NCBI RefSeq assembly: GCF_029504735.1 | Contig: NZ_JAQFIP010000001.1 | Coordinates: 124,001 to 188,000 of the forward strand | Length of the DNA stretch: 64,000 nucleotides | Source of the DNA: Ereboglobus sp. PH5-10 | GTDB taxonomy: Bacteria; Verrucomicrobiota; Verrucomicrobiia; Opitutales; Opitutaceae | Direction: 5' to 3' | Shown: positions 1-8,363 of the stretch, piece after piece | Layout: every line of letters begins with the position of its first letter | How positions within the stretch are numbered: the stretch's first letter is position 1 | Made by a program: the position numbers and the translations under genes | The notes under the pieces: model-generated | Seen by the model: the letters and a program-made list of their open reading frames with translations, nothing else | Database searches by the model: none | Told to the model about the DNA's origin: nothing

Positions 1-345
1 ATCGCCGCGCACAAGGCGTCGCGCGCGTCGCTGCGCTCGCAGTTGCAAAAACTCTATCCGCGCGTGACGGCCATTGAATACGGCTCAACCAAACCGCGCG
101 CCATCGCCTTTTGCAGCGGCAGCGGCAACAGCGCCATGCGCGAACTGGCCGCCGCCGGCGTCGATACGCTCGTGACCGGCGAGCTCCGCGAGGAATGGTT
201 CAACGTCGCGCAGGAGCAAAAACTCAACCTCTACCTCTGCGGCCACTACGCCACCGAGGTGCACGGCGTGAAAGCCCTCGCCGCCGAGCTCTCCGGGCGC
301 TTCGGCCTCCCGTGGAAATTCATCGCCACGGACAACCCATTGTGA
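1..345 (+). CDS. NIF3-like dinuclear metal centre protein, C-terminal part
   Basis: The reading frame is open from base 1, so the gene begins before the window and only the last 114 codons are present. The fragment has the C-terminal NIF3/YbgI signature: a CSGSGNSAMRE segment, then VDTLVTGELREEW, then a GHYATEVHGVKAL block whose His and Glu are metal ligands in this family. Family members are hexameric or toroidal proteins with a two-metal site; many are annotated as GTP cyclohydrolase I type 2, but their true reaction is unsettled. The next gene, aroQ, follows after a 100-bp gap holding a hairpin element, so co-transcription is possible but not shown. Confidence 0.85.
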   Translation: MAAHKASRASLRSQLQKLYPRVTAIEYGSTKPRAIAFCSGSGNSAMRELAAAGVDTLVTGELREEWFNVAQEQKLNLYLCGHYATEVHGVKALAAELSGRFGLPWKFIATDNPL

Positions 346-360
346 AATACGAGCATTCAA

Positions 361-425
361 GGTAGGGCGAAGCCTCCGGCTGCGCCGTTTCGCGCATCGC
401 GGTCCAGCCGGAGACTTCGCCTTAC
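361..425. repeat. Imperfect inverted repeat (hairpin element)
   Basis: Two 22-bp arms (361-382 and 404-425) pair with two mismatches around a 21-bp GC-rich loop. The left arm reads GTAGGGCGAAGCCTCCGGCT; the right arm is its near reverse complement. It fills most of the NIF3-aroQ gap. There is no T-tract, so it looks like a dispersed palindromic element rather than an intrinsic terminator. Confidence 0.65.
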
Positions 426-445
426 CGCGACAAACATTTTTTATC

Positions 446-871
446 ATGAAAAAAATCGGCATCATTAACGGCCCCAACCTCGACCGCCTCGGCAAACGCG
501 AGCCGGAAATCTACGGCTCCACCACCCTCGCGCAGCTCGCGCGGCAACTGCAGGCCGAGTTCAACGGCAAGGCCGCGCTTGAGTTTTTCCAATCCAACAT
601 CGAGGGCGAAATCGTGGGCAAAATCGCCGCGTTCGCCGACGCGAAGTTCGACGGCCTCGTGGTCAACTTCGGCGCCTACACGCACACGAGCGTCGCCTTG
701 CGCGACGCGCTTCTTGGCGCGCATTTGCCCGCGGTCGAAGTCCACATTTCAAACATCTACAAGCGCGAGGAATTCCGCCACACATCGCTGACCGCGCCCG
801 CTTGCGCCGGCATGATCAGCGGCCTCGGCTTGGAGGGCTACTTCGCGGCCGTGAGGTTTTTGCTGAAATAA
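446..871 (+). CDS. aroQ: 3-dehydroquinate dehydratase, type II
   Basis: Cytoplasmic shikimate-pathway enzyme converting 3-dehydroquinate to 3-dehydroshikimate. At 141 residues it has the normal length for the type II dodecameric family. Visible motifs are the N-terminal NGPNLDRLGKREPEIYG (with the active-site Arg18 and Tyr23), the EFFQSNIEGEIV block, the NFGAYTHTSVALRDAL block containing Asn74, and EVHISNIYKREEFRH with His100. All expected catalytic positions are present. The start at MKKIGIINGP is the only one that fits the family. Chorismate synthase (aroC) of the same pathway lies far away at 55.1 kb. Confidence 0.97.
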   Translation: MKKIGIINGPNLDRLGKREPEIYGSTTLAQLARQLQAEFNGKAALEFFQSNIEGEIVGKIAAFADAKFDGLVVNFGAYTHTSVALRDALLGAHLPAVEVHISNIYKREEFRHTSLTAPACAGMISGLGLEGYFAAVRFLLK

Positions 872-956
872 GGGCGCTGTTCGCGCGAGTCCTTTTTCGC
901 GCGCCCGACACAACACGAACGCGCGCCAAAACGCGCCACTGTTTGAATTAATCGAC

Positions 957-1457
957 ATGCAAATCACATTGGAAATTCTCGCCTGGAGCGCGCTCGTGAT
1001 CGGATTGGTCTGCGGACCGTTTGGCGCGCTCATCCCCGTGGTGCCGGGCGCGGTGCTGCCGGTGGTCGGCGCGCTCATCCACAAGTTGATTCTGCCCGAC
1101 GTGCTTTCGTGGTGGACGATTGTGGCGCTGGTGGTTTGCGCGATCCTGGAGCGCGTGGTGGATTTCCTTGGAACACTCGTCGGCGCCAAATGGGCCGGCG
1201 CGACGCGGTGGGGTTTGTTCGGCGCGGCGGTGGGCGGAATTGTCGGTCTGTTTTTCGCGCCGTTCGGCCTGTTGCTCGGGCCGGTCATCGGGGCGTTTGT
1301 CGCGGAGATTATTTTTGCGAGGAAAGGCTTGGAAGGCTCGGTGAAGTCCGGGTTTGGCGCGGGCGTGGGTTACGGCATTTCCATGGCGGCGAGGCTGGCG
1401 ATTGCCCTTTTCATGGTCATGATCGTTTTGTTTGATCTGTATCTTTACTACGCATGA
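957..1457 (+). CDS. DUF456 family membrane protein
   Basis: A 166-residue hydrophobic protein with about four membrane segments separated by Gly/Pro-rich turns such as GPFGALIPVVPGAVLPVVG and GLFGAAVGGIVG. This pattern of paired Gly-rich helices is typical of DUF456 proteins, whose function is unknown. Its TGA overlaps the ATG of the following peptide-binding protein (ATGA at 1454-1457), so the two are translationally coupled. No catalytic residues are recognisable. Confidence 0.8.
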   Translation: MQITLEILAWSALVIGLVCGPFGALIPVVPGAVLPVVGALIHKLILPDVLSWWTIVALVVCAILERVVDFLGTLVGAKWAGATRWGLFGAAVGGIVGLFFAPFGLLLGPVIGAFVAEIIFARKGLEGSVKSGFGAGVGYGISMAARLAIALFMVMIVLFDLYLYYA

Positions 1458-3049
1458 ACGTCCATCGCATCCTCCTTCTCTGCCTGAGCGCGGTCTGCTT
1501 TGCCGTGTCCGCGGCGGGACAGCAAAAAATCCTTCGCGCCGGCAATGGCGACGAGCCGCAGGACCTCGATCCGCAGGTGATTTCCGGAAGCGTGGAGCAC
1601 CGCCTGGCGTGCGCGTTGTTCGAGGGGCTGGTGAACAATTCGCCCGACGACCTGGGCGTGATTCCCGGCGTGGCGGAGCGCTGGGATGTGTCGGACGACG
1701 GGCTTGTCTACACGTTCCATTTGCGGGCGGACGCGAAGTGGTCGAACGGCGAGCCGGTCACGGCAAACGATTTCGTGCGTTCGTATGCGCGCATGCTGTC
1801 GCCCAAGCTCGCCACCGAATACGCCTACATGCTTTTTCTGCTCAAGGGCGCGACGGATTACTACACGGGAAAAACGGGGAATTTTTCCACCGTCGGCGCG
1901 CGCGCGCCCGACGAGCGCACGCTGGTGCTCACGCTCGAGAGGCCCGCGCCGTTTTTCCTGAGCGCGCTCACGCACTATGCGTGGTTTCCGGTGCCGCTTT
2001 CGGTGATTGAAAAATTCGGCCCGGTGGACGCGAAGGGTTCGCGATGGACGCGTCCGGGAAATCTCGTCGGCAACGGCCCGTTCGTGCTCACGGAGTGGAA
2101 GCAGAACCAGATTATTTCAACACGGCGCTCGCCCACATATTGGGATCGCGAAACGGTGAAACTCGACGGCATTGATTTTTATCCCGTCACGCAATCCGAC
2201 AACGAGGAGCGCATGTATCGCGCGGGGCAGCTCGACATCACCTACGATTTTCCGCCGCAAAAAATCCCCTCCTACAAACGCTCGCCCGACTCGCACCTGC
2301 GCATCGATCCCTACTGCGGCGTTTATTTTTATCGCTTCAACACAAAGCGCAAACCGTTCGACGATGTGCGAGTGCGGCGCGCGTTTGCGCTGGCGATCAA
2401 CCGCGAGCGGCTGGTGAAATACGTGACGCTCGCCGACGAAAAACCGGCCTACACGATTGTGCCGCCGGATGTGGCGGGTTACACGCCGGCGCCGGACGCG
2501 GCGTTGAAGGCAAACATCGCCGAGGCGCGACGACTGCTGGCCGAGGCGGGTTATCCGAACGGCAAGGGGTTTCCAAAAACCGAATTGCTTTACAACACGC
2601 TTGAGAAACACCGCATCATCGCGGAGGCGCTGCAGCAGATGTGGCGCAAAAACCTCGGCGTCGAAATCGGCCTCTACAACCAGGAGTGGAAGGTGTATCT
2701 CGACTCGCAGAAGACGATGAACTTTCAGGTGCAGCGCGCGGGGTGGATCGCGGACTATGTCGATCCGCATGTGTTTTTCGACCTGTGGCGCACGGGCGGC
2801 GGCAACAACAACACGAACTGGGGCAACGCCGAATACGACCGCATGCTCGACGCGGCGCTCGAGGCGAAGACGCAGGAGGAGCGTTATGCGATCTACCAGC
2901 GCATGGAAAAAATGCTGCTGCGCGACCTGCCGATCATGCCGATTTATTTCTACACCTACGCGAGAATCATTTCCCCGCGGGTAAAGAATTTCCGCACCAC
3001 GTTCCTGGACAACTACCCGTGGAAATACGTGGACTTGGAAGTGAAGTGA
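1454..3049 (+). CDS. Peptide ABC transporter substrate-binding protein (OppA-like, SBP family 5)
   Basis: A 531-residue exported protein with a Sec signal peptide (about residues 1-22, ending VSAAGQ). The body follows the SBP_bac_5 pattern: LRAGNGDEPQDLDPQ near the N-terminus, then GVAERWDVSDDGLVYTFHLR and WSNGEPVTANDFVRSYARM, later PFDDVRVRRAFALAINRE, and the C-terminal NNTNWGNAEYD block. These are the positions conserved in OppA-type oligopeptide receptors. No permease or ATPase genes are adjacent, so it is an orphan receptor that must share a transporter encoded elsewhere, or act with a peptidoglycan-peptide importer. It starts inside the stop codon of the DUF456 gene. Confidence 0.92.
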   Translation: MNVHRILLLCLSAVCFAVSAAGQQKILRAGNGDEPQDLDPQVISGSVEHRLACALFEGLVNNSPDDLGVIPGVAERWDVSDDGLVYTFHLRADAKWSNGEPVTANDFVRSYARMLSPKLATEYAYMLFLLKGATDYYTGKTGNFSTVGARAPDERTLVLTLERPAPFFLSALTHYAWFPVPLSVIEKFGPVDAKGSRWTRPGNLVGNGPFVLTEWKQNQIISTRRSPTYWDRETVKLDGIDFYPVTQSDNEERMYRAGQLDITYDFPPQKIPSYKRSPDSHLRIDPYCGVYFYRFNTKRKPFDDVRVRRAFALAINRERLVKYVTLADEKPAYTIVPPDVAGYTPAPDAALKANIAEARRLLAEAGYPNGKGFPKTELLYNTLEKHRIIAEALQQMWRKNLGVEIGLYNQEWKVYLDSQKTMNFQVQRAGWIADYVDPHVFFDLWRTGGGNNNTNWGNAEYDRMLDAALEAKTQEERYAIYQRMEKMLLRDLPIMPIYFYTYARIISPRVKNFRTTFLDNYPWKYVDLEVK

Positions 3050-3261
3050 CGTGACTCGGGCGAAAACCCGTTAATCCCGTTCAAAACATCTCGTCCGAAA
3101 AAAAACCGGGCTCGTTTTGCGTCACGATTGTTTATTGCAAACCAGATGCCGCAATCGCCGAGGAATAATTAAGCGCACAATTAACCTAGCTAAATCGCGC
3201 GTGTTTCTTCTAATTGCGGACGGTTGTTTTCAAATATGTTTCAAGAAATCATACCGCATTC

Positions 3262-5751
3262 ATGTCTCTGATTGATACTCTACGCACCCTTCCAGGTGGT
3301 GGCCAGCAGCCGCGCAAACGCAAGACTCTCGTCAACTCGCGCGTCTGGAAATTCCTCGCAACCCACAGGCTCGTCACGACGTTGATCCTCATCGCGACGG
3401 CGTCCTCAATCGTGTTCATCAGCTACGTGGGAATCAACAGCAGCTCGATTCCGATTTACCCGAACCAGGTCGCCGGGGTGCAAATCACCGCAAACGTCGC
3501 GTTTGATTACGTGAGCCACCAGCAGGCCGAGCTCACGCGCGAGCAAATCCGCAACCGCGTGCCCCGCGTTTACAAGCTCGACGACGAGCCGCTCAGAAAA
3601 TTCGAGGCCGCGATCAAGGACTTGCTGGCGGACCTGGACACGTTTGAAAAAAGATACCCGCCCGAGGGCGCCGAGAATCCCGTGCGCACCGCGTCGTTCA
3701 ACGCGCTCCTGGTCGCATTCAACGCCCGCGGCCCCTACAACACCACGGCGGCGGAGGTGCGGACGCTGCTCGACATCGGCGACGCCAACCGGCGCCGCGA
3801 GATCGCCGAGACCGCATTGCAAACACTGCGCGAAATCTGCAAGGACGGCATTCAGGACAATGCGCTTGCCATGATGACGGCGTCCGACGGCACATCCACG
3901 CTGCTGCGAATAACGCGCCCCGGCGGCGAAAGCGTGGAGCGCACCGTGCGCACGCTTGAAAACGCGCGCAGCGAATTGCGCGTAAGCCTGGCCAGCGAGG
4001 GACTGCGGCGCAGGACGATCAACACAATCGCGCGCATCTTCGACAACGGCCTCGCGCCCAACATCCGCTTCGACGAGGTTGCCACCGAGGCGCTCAAGAT
4101 GGAAGCCACGATAAAAATGCCCTCGCCGGTCGTCCATGTTGAGAAGGGGCAGATCATCATCGAAAACGGCAAGCGCGTGACATCCGAACAGCACGAAATG
4201 CTCGAGGCCTATCGCGCCTACCAGCTTGAGCACAACACCGAGAGCAGCTCGGCCGACATGCAATTTCTACGTCGCATCCTCGTGGTGCTGGCGATGGTGC
4301 TCGCGTGCGCCATCTACATGCGCATCGAGGACCCCGAGACGCTCCAGAGCAACGGACGCCTCGCGCTCCTCGCGCTCGTTGTTGTCTTCAATCTCGCCCT
4401 TGTGCGGGTCACCTATTGGTTGAGCGAGCTGCCGTATTTCATGCACCACTCGGAGGCGGCATCAATCCTGCCGTATCTGGCGCCAACCGCGATCGCGCCG
4501 ATCATTGTCGTGATTCTCATCGACGCGGGCTCGGCCATTTTCATGGCGCTGCTGATCTCCGTGTTCACGAGCGTCATTTACGGAAACCGGCTCGACGTGC
4601 TCGTGCTCACCTTCTTCGCGTCGATCATCGCCACCTACCAATGCCGCCACGTCCGCCGCCGCAGCAGCATCATGCGCGCGGCGCTTTATGGCGGCATCGC
4701 CGTTTCGTGCTTCGCGCTGCTCTTCGGCATCATCGACCAGCAGTCATTCCTGGGGCCCGATTTCACCGTGCCCCGCCAGATACTCACGGGCCTGATAAAC
4801 GGCGTCATCACCGGCGTCATCGTCGTCGGCTTGCTGCCGATCATCGAAACGCTTTTTCAACGCACGACCGACATCACGCTGCTCGAGCTCACCGACTACA
4901 ATCACCCGCTCCTCCGGCGCATGCAAATGGAGGCGCCCGGCACCTATCACCATTCGCTCGTCGTGGCGCAGCTTGCGGAAAACGCCGCCAACGCCATCGG
5001 CGCCAATCCGCTGCTCGCTCGCGTGTGCGCGCTCTTCCACGACATCGGCAAGACGAACAAACCCGAATACTTCACGGAAAACCAGCGAGACCGCGCAAAC
5101 CCGCACGACGAAAACAACCCCTCGCTTTCCGCGCTCATCATCAAGGCGCACGTAAAGGACGGCGTTGACCTCGCAATCAAAAACAAGCTCCCGCGCGCGG
5201 TCATCGACGTCATCCAGCAGCACCACGGCACGAGCCTGATTCGCTTTTTCTATCACAGGGCGCTCGGTGAAAAACGCTATCAGGCCAGCGGCTCCGCCTC
5301 GCCGATTCCGCACCACGGGGGAACAACCCCGCCCGTGGTTGTCACGCGCCCGCCGTTTGCGATGCAAAACTCGCCCGGCCTCGATCCCGTTCCGGTGAGC
5401 GAGTCCACTTACCGTTACGACGGCCCGCGCCCGCAATTCAAGGAAAGCGCGATCATCCTCCTCGCCGACGGTGTCGAGGCGGCCTCGCGCTCGATGCGCA
5501 AAGTAACGCCGCAACACCTGGGCGAGTTGATCGACCAGATTTTCAGGGATCGCATGGATGACGAGCAGCTCGACGACGCGCCGCTGACATTTGCCGACCT
5601 GAACAAAATCAGAAATAGCTTTGTCCTCACGCTTCTGAACATGCTGCATTCGCGAGTCGCCTATCCCCCTACGGAGGAAAAGACCGTCGAACAAACCAAC
5701 GACAAAGGCACGCCGCCCGCCGATGCGCCGCAACCCGAGCCGGCCAAATAA
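3262..5751 (+). CDS. 7TM-HD domain phosphodiesterase (PgpH-like)
   Basis: An 829-residue membrane protein read from the ATG of MSLIDTLRT; an upstream TTG at 3214 would add 16 atypical residues. Order of parts: a cytoplasmic basic N-terminus, one membrane helix at about 33-50, a large extracytoplasmic 7TMR-HDED region to about 330, a block of seven membrane segments to about 545, then a cytoplasmic HD domain. The HD domain shows GTYHHSLVVAQ near residue 563 and HDIGK near 593, followed by QQHHGT. Family members such as Listeria PgpH hydrolyse cyclic di-AMP. A Gly/Pro-rich insert of about 40 residues lies between the HHG motif and the last HD helices. Substrate is inferred from the family only. 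Confidence 0.9.
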   Translation: MSLIDTLRTLPGGGQQPRKRKTLVNSRVWKFLATHRLVTTLILIATASSIVFISYVGINSSSIPIYPNQVAGVQITANVAFDYVSHQQAELTREQIRNRVPRVYKLDDEPLRKFEAAIKDLLADLDTFEKRYPPEGAENPVRTASFNALLVAFNARGPYNTTAAEVRTLLDIGDANRRREIAETALQTLREICKDGIQDNALAMMTASDGTSTLLRITRPGGESVERTVRTLENARSELRVSLASEGLRRRTINTIARIFDNGLAPNIRFDEVATEALKMEATIKMPSPVVHVEKGQIIIENGKRVTSEQHEMLEAYRAYQLEHNTESSSADMQFLRRILVVLAMVLACAIYMRIEDPETLQSNGRLALLALVVVFNLALVRVTYWLSELPYFMHHSEAASILPYLAPTAIAPIIVVILIDAGSAIFMALLISVFTSVIYGNRLDVLVLTFFASIIATYQCRHVRRRSSIMRAALYGGIAVSCFALLFGIIDQQSFLGPDFTVPRQILTGLINGVITGVIVVGLLPIIETLFQRTTDITLLELTDYNHPLLRRMQMEAPGTYHHSLVVAQLAENAANAIGANPLLARVCALFHDIGKTNKPEYFTENQRDRANPHDENNPSLSALIIKAHVKDGVDLAIKNKLPRAVIDVIQQHHGTSLIRFFYHRALGEKRYQASGSASPIPHHGGTTPPVVVTRPPFAMQNSPGLDPVPVSESTYRYDGPRPQFKESAIILLADGVEAASRSMRKVTPQHLGELIDQIFRDRMDDEQLDDAPLTFADLNKIRNSFVLTLLNMLHSRVAYPPTEEKTVEQTNDKGTPPADAPQPEPAK

Positions 5752-5921
5752 GCGCCCCTCAAAACACCAACCGCATCGAATAGCCCCGCAAGACATGCGC
5801 CCGCGTTCGCAGCGTATTTTGTCCCGTCGCATGCGTCAGTGAATGAGCTTCGCCGCGGAAAACTCATCGACAAAAAACGCGCGGCAAAAACAAAACCCAT
5901 CGGAGGCGCCCTGATGCGGTC

Positions 5922-6314
5922 TCATTTTAGATTGTTGATAAAAGTCGCGCACATATAGCCGAGCCACACGGCCAGAAAGCAGATCACAAACGTAAGCGTG
6001 GCGTTGGCTCCCGCGTGAAACCACTCGCCCTCGCGGGCGAGCGCAAGCGTCTGTATGCTGAACGACGAATACGTTGTGAAGCCCCCGAAAATGCCGGTCA
6101 TAACAAACTGGCGCGCCGTGCTCCCGACCAGAAACCGCCCGTCGGGAGCGGTGATTGTTGCGAAAAATCCGATCAGAAACGAGCCGCTCACATTGACGAT
6201 AAACGTGCCCCACGGAAACGTTTCACCGACATGGTGCGCAACAAAACCGGAAAGCGCGAATCGCGCCAATCCGCCAATCGCGCTACCGAGAGCTATCCAA
6301 AAGTAGAGTGCCAT
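5922..6314 (-). CDS. crcB: Fluoride exporter CrcB/Fluc
   Basis: A 130-residue four-helix membrane protein that forms a dual-topology dimeric fluoride channel in this family. Family motifs are visible: GGLARF in helix 1, PWGTFIVNVSGSFLIGF (containing the pore Asn), and GGFTTYSSFSIQT, which matches the conserved TTFSTF Na+/fluoride segment. Its leader carries a fluoride riboswitch about 35 bp upstream, which strongly supports the assignment and predicts induction by fluoride. The gene is transcribed towards the convergent phosphodiesterase gene and stands alone. Confidence 0.96.
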   Translation of the reverse strand: MALYFWIALGSAIGGLARFALSGFVAHHVGETFPWGTFIVNVSGSFLIGFFATITAPDGRFLVGSTARQFVMTGIFGGFTTYSSFSIQTLALAREGEWFHAGANATLTFVICFLAVWLGYMCATFINNLK

Positions 6315-6349
6315 GAGAGATTCCTTTTTGTATGCAATGAGAACACCAA

Positions 6350-6418
6350 GTAGGAATCATCAGCAAGTCTCGCGACCGGCGGTTTCCCCGTAAAGGAGCG
6401 GCAGAAATCCATTGCCGT
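6350..6418 (-). promoter_or_regulatory. Fluoride riboswitch (crcB motif)
   Basis: Read on the minus strand, the leader contains GGCAATGGATTTCTGCC, then AAACCGCC, then GCTGATGATTCCTAC in the spacing of the crcB-motif RNA. The first segment closes the P1/P2 stem with its conserved ATGG core. The AAACCGCC and GCTGATG segments form the pseudoknot and the second stem, and TCCTAC is the conserved 3' end. It ends about 35 bp before the crcB start, so regulation could act at translation or at an early termination hairpin; no clear terminator is seen. Confidence 0.9.
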
Positions 6419-6518
6419 TGTATTGGGAACGTTAGCACACAAATTTCATTTCACAAGCACGTCATTTCCAAGCCGCAACTTGACAAAGCCCCGTCGCTCG
6501 CGACAACTTTCACGCTTT

Positions 6519-6932
6519 ATGCGCCCCCTCGTGCAATGCATCGCCCTCTTTATGGCCGCCATCTGGCTGCCGGCGACGCAGCATTGTATGCTCGACGCAA
6601 TCGGCCTCATCGAGGCGCACGTCATCGATCACGACCACCAAACCGGTTGCGACCATCACACCGACACAACGCAGCACGCGCACGACACCTGCGTGCTCGT
6701 CGAGTTTTCCTCCTGGTTCGACACCGCCGAGCACCTCAACGCCCCCGAACCATCGGCCCTCAACGCGTGCACCTGCCTCATCGAAACACTTTCCGCCTCG
6801 CTAATCGCACTTTGCGTTTTCGAACGCCCCCCGCCCTCCTTCCCCTCCGATCCGCCTGATTGGTTACCCTCGCGACATTTTACCGAACGCACCGCGCCCG
6901 TGTCGCGCGCCCCCGCCGCCTCCCTCGCCTGA
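6519..6932 (+). CDS. Small secreted His/Cys-rich protein upstream of czcCBA
   Basis: A 137-residue protein starting at MRPLVQCIALFMAAIW, which forms a signal peptide. The mature part opens with a Cys and a His-rich stretch (HDHQTGCDHHTDTTQHAHDTC), then a short CTCL segment and a low-complexity Pro/Ser-rich tail. No named family is recognised. The His and Cys clusters, together with its position 129 bp upstream of the czcC homologue on the same strand, suggest a periplasmic metal-binding accessory of the efflux system. The function is an inference from context only; a longer start 96 bp upstream would destroy the signal peptide. Confidence 0.6.
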   Translation: MRPLVQCIALFMAAIWLPATQHCMLDAIGLIEAHVIDHDHQTGCDHHTDTTQHAHDTCVLVEFSSWFDTAEHLNAPEPSALNACTCLIETLSASLIALCVFERPPPSFPSDPPDWLPSRHFTERTAPVSRAPAASLA

Positions 6933-7061
6933 TCAATCCCCGCGCGGATTGACAGGTTCCTCCCATCCCGACGCCTCGCCCGCGACGCCGCCGCGCGCGC
7001 CCATGCGAAGCCCTCCCCCTCCCGTCCCGTATCCATTTTTCAACTACAACAAACACACAAC

Positions 7062-8363
7062 ATGAAGCACATCCCGCACATCGCCCTGGCCCTCCTTTTC
7101 ACCCTTCACTCTTCACCCTTCACCCTTCTCCGCGGCGCTCCCGCCGCGGAAGCCACAACCATCCCCGCGCTCATCACCGAGATCAGCGCGAAAAATCCCG
7201 AGCGCGCATTCTACGAGGCCGAGATTTCCGCCGCCCGCTCCAGCGCGCGCGCCGCCACGCGCCTCGCCGATCCCGAGCTTTCCGTCGAACTCGGGCGCAC
7301 GCGCGTCCGCGCGTCCGACGGCTCCCTCGCGGGCGAGGGCGCCGCGTGGTCCGTCTCGCTCACGCAAACCTTCGACTGGCCCGGACGCCTCCCGCTCCGC
7401 AAGGCCATCGCCAGCCGCGACATCACCCTCGCCGAGCTCGGCCTCGCGCGCTTCGACCAGGCGCTCACCGCCCGCGCGCGCGTCCTCGCCACCGGCCTGC
7501 ACTCCGCCGCCACCCGCGCCGACGCCATTCGCGAAGTCGCCGACCGCTTCACCGCGCTCAAGGAAACATTCCTCGCCCGCGATCCCGCCGGCCTCACCCC
7601 GCTCCTCGACACGCGCGTCATCGAAGCCTCCGAGCTCTCGCTCCAGCGCCGCGCCACCGAGGCCGAGCTCGCCCTCCACGCCGCGCTCATCGAGCTCAAC
7701 CAGCTCCGCGGCGCCGCCCCCGACGCCCCGCTCCGCATCGACGCCCCGCACGATTACGCCGCCGCACTCGCCGCGCCGCCCGAGCGCAACGCCCTCCTCG
7801 CCGCCGCCCGCGAAAACAACTTCGAATACCGCATGCGCCGCGTCGAACTCGAGCAACAAGGATACGCCGTCCGCCTCGCCCGCAACGAACGCTACCCCGG
7901 CATCGCCGTGAGCCCCTACTACTCGCAGGAAAAAGCCGACGGCACCGAGCGCTCCTTCGGCATCGGCCTCTCCATCCCGCTCCCCGTCACCGGACGCTCC
8001 GGCGCCGCCGTCAACGAAGCCGAGTCGCGCCGCCGCCAGGCCGAGGCCGCCGCCTACCTTGCCGAGCGCGAACTCGACCGCGACGTCCTCCTCGCCGCCC
8101 AAACCCTCCAAACCAAACTCGCCGAAACCGCGCGATGGAAACCCGACACGATAACAAAATTCCGCGAAGCCGCCGCGCTCGCCGACCGCCACTACCGCCT
8201 CGGAGCCGTTCCCATTTCCACCTACATCGAACTGCAAAACAGTTATCTCGACGCCGTCGAATCGCTCCTCGACACGCGCAACGAAGCCCTCGAAGCCGCC
8301 CTTCGCCTTGAGGAACTCACAGGCCTGAAGCTCGTTCCGCTAAGCGGCGCGAACTCCAAATGA
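7062..8363 (+). CDS. czcC: Outer-membrane efflux protein, TolC/CzcC family
   Basis: A 433-residue TolC-type protein forming the outer-membrane channel of the CzcCBA metal efflux complex. The long Ala/Arg/Glu-rich helices characteristic of OEP repeats run from about residue 40 to the C-terminus in two halves (for example SARAATRLADPELSVELG and the later SGAAVNEAESRRRQAEAAAY). The signal peptide core is encoded by a tandem heptamer repeat (7096-7130), giving residues LLFTLHSSPFTLLRG. The stop overlaps the start of the adaptor gene (ATGA at 8360-8363). Assignment to Czc rather than another TolC system rests on its neighbours. Confidence 0.92.
   Translation: MKHIPHIALALLFTLHSSPFTLLRGAPAAEATTIPALITEISAKNPERAFYEAEISAARSSARAATRLADPELSVELGRTRVRASDGSLAGEGAAWSVSLTQTFDWPGRLPLRKAIASRDITLAELGLARFDQALTARARVLATGLHSAATRADAIREVADRFTALKETFLARDPAGLTPLLDTRVIEASELSLQRRATEAELALHAALIELNQLRGAAPDAPLRIDAPHDYAAALAAPPERNALLAAARENNFEYRMRRVELEQQGYAVRLARNERYPGIAVSPYYSQEKADGTERSFGIGLSIPLPVTGRSGAAVNEAESRRRQAEAAAYLAERELDRDVLLAAQTLQTKLAETARWKPDTITKFREAAALADRHYRLGAVPISTYIELQNSYLDAVESLLDTRNEALEAALRLEELTGLKLVPLSGANSK
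7096..7130 (+). repeat. Degenerate heptamer tandem repeat (TTCACCC unit) inside czcC signal peptide
   Basis: About five copies of a 7-bp unit (TTCACCC, TTCACTC, TTCACCC, TTCACCC, TTCTCC) in direct orientation, in the reading frame of czcC codons 12-23. Confidence 0.7.

Noticed and set aside
3051-3080. Short hairpin CGGG-CGAAAA-CCCG after the peptide-binding protein gene
   Set aside because: Only 4 bp of stem and no T-run; too weak to call a terminator.
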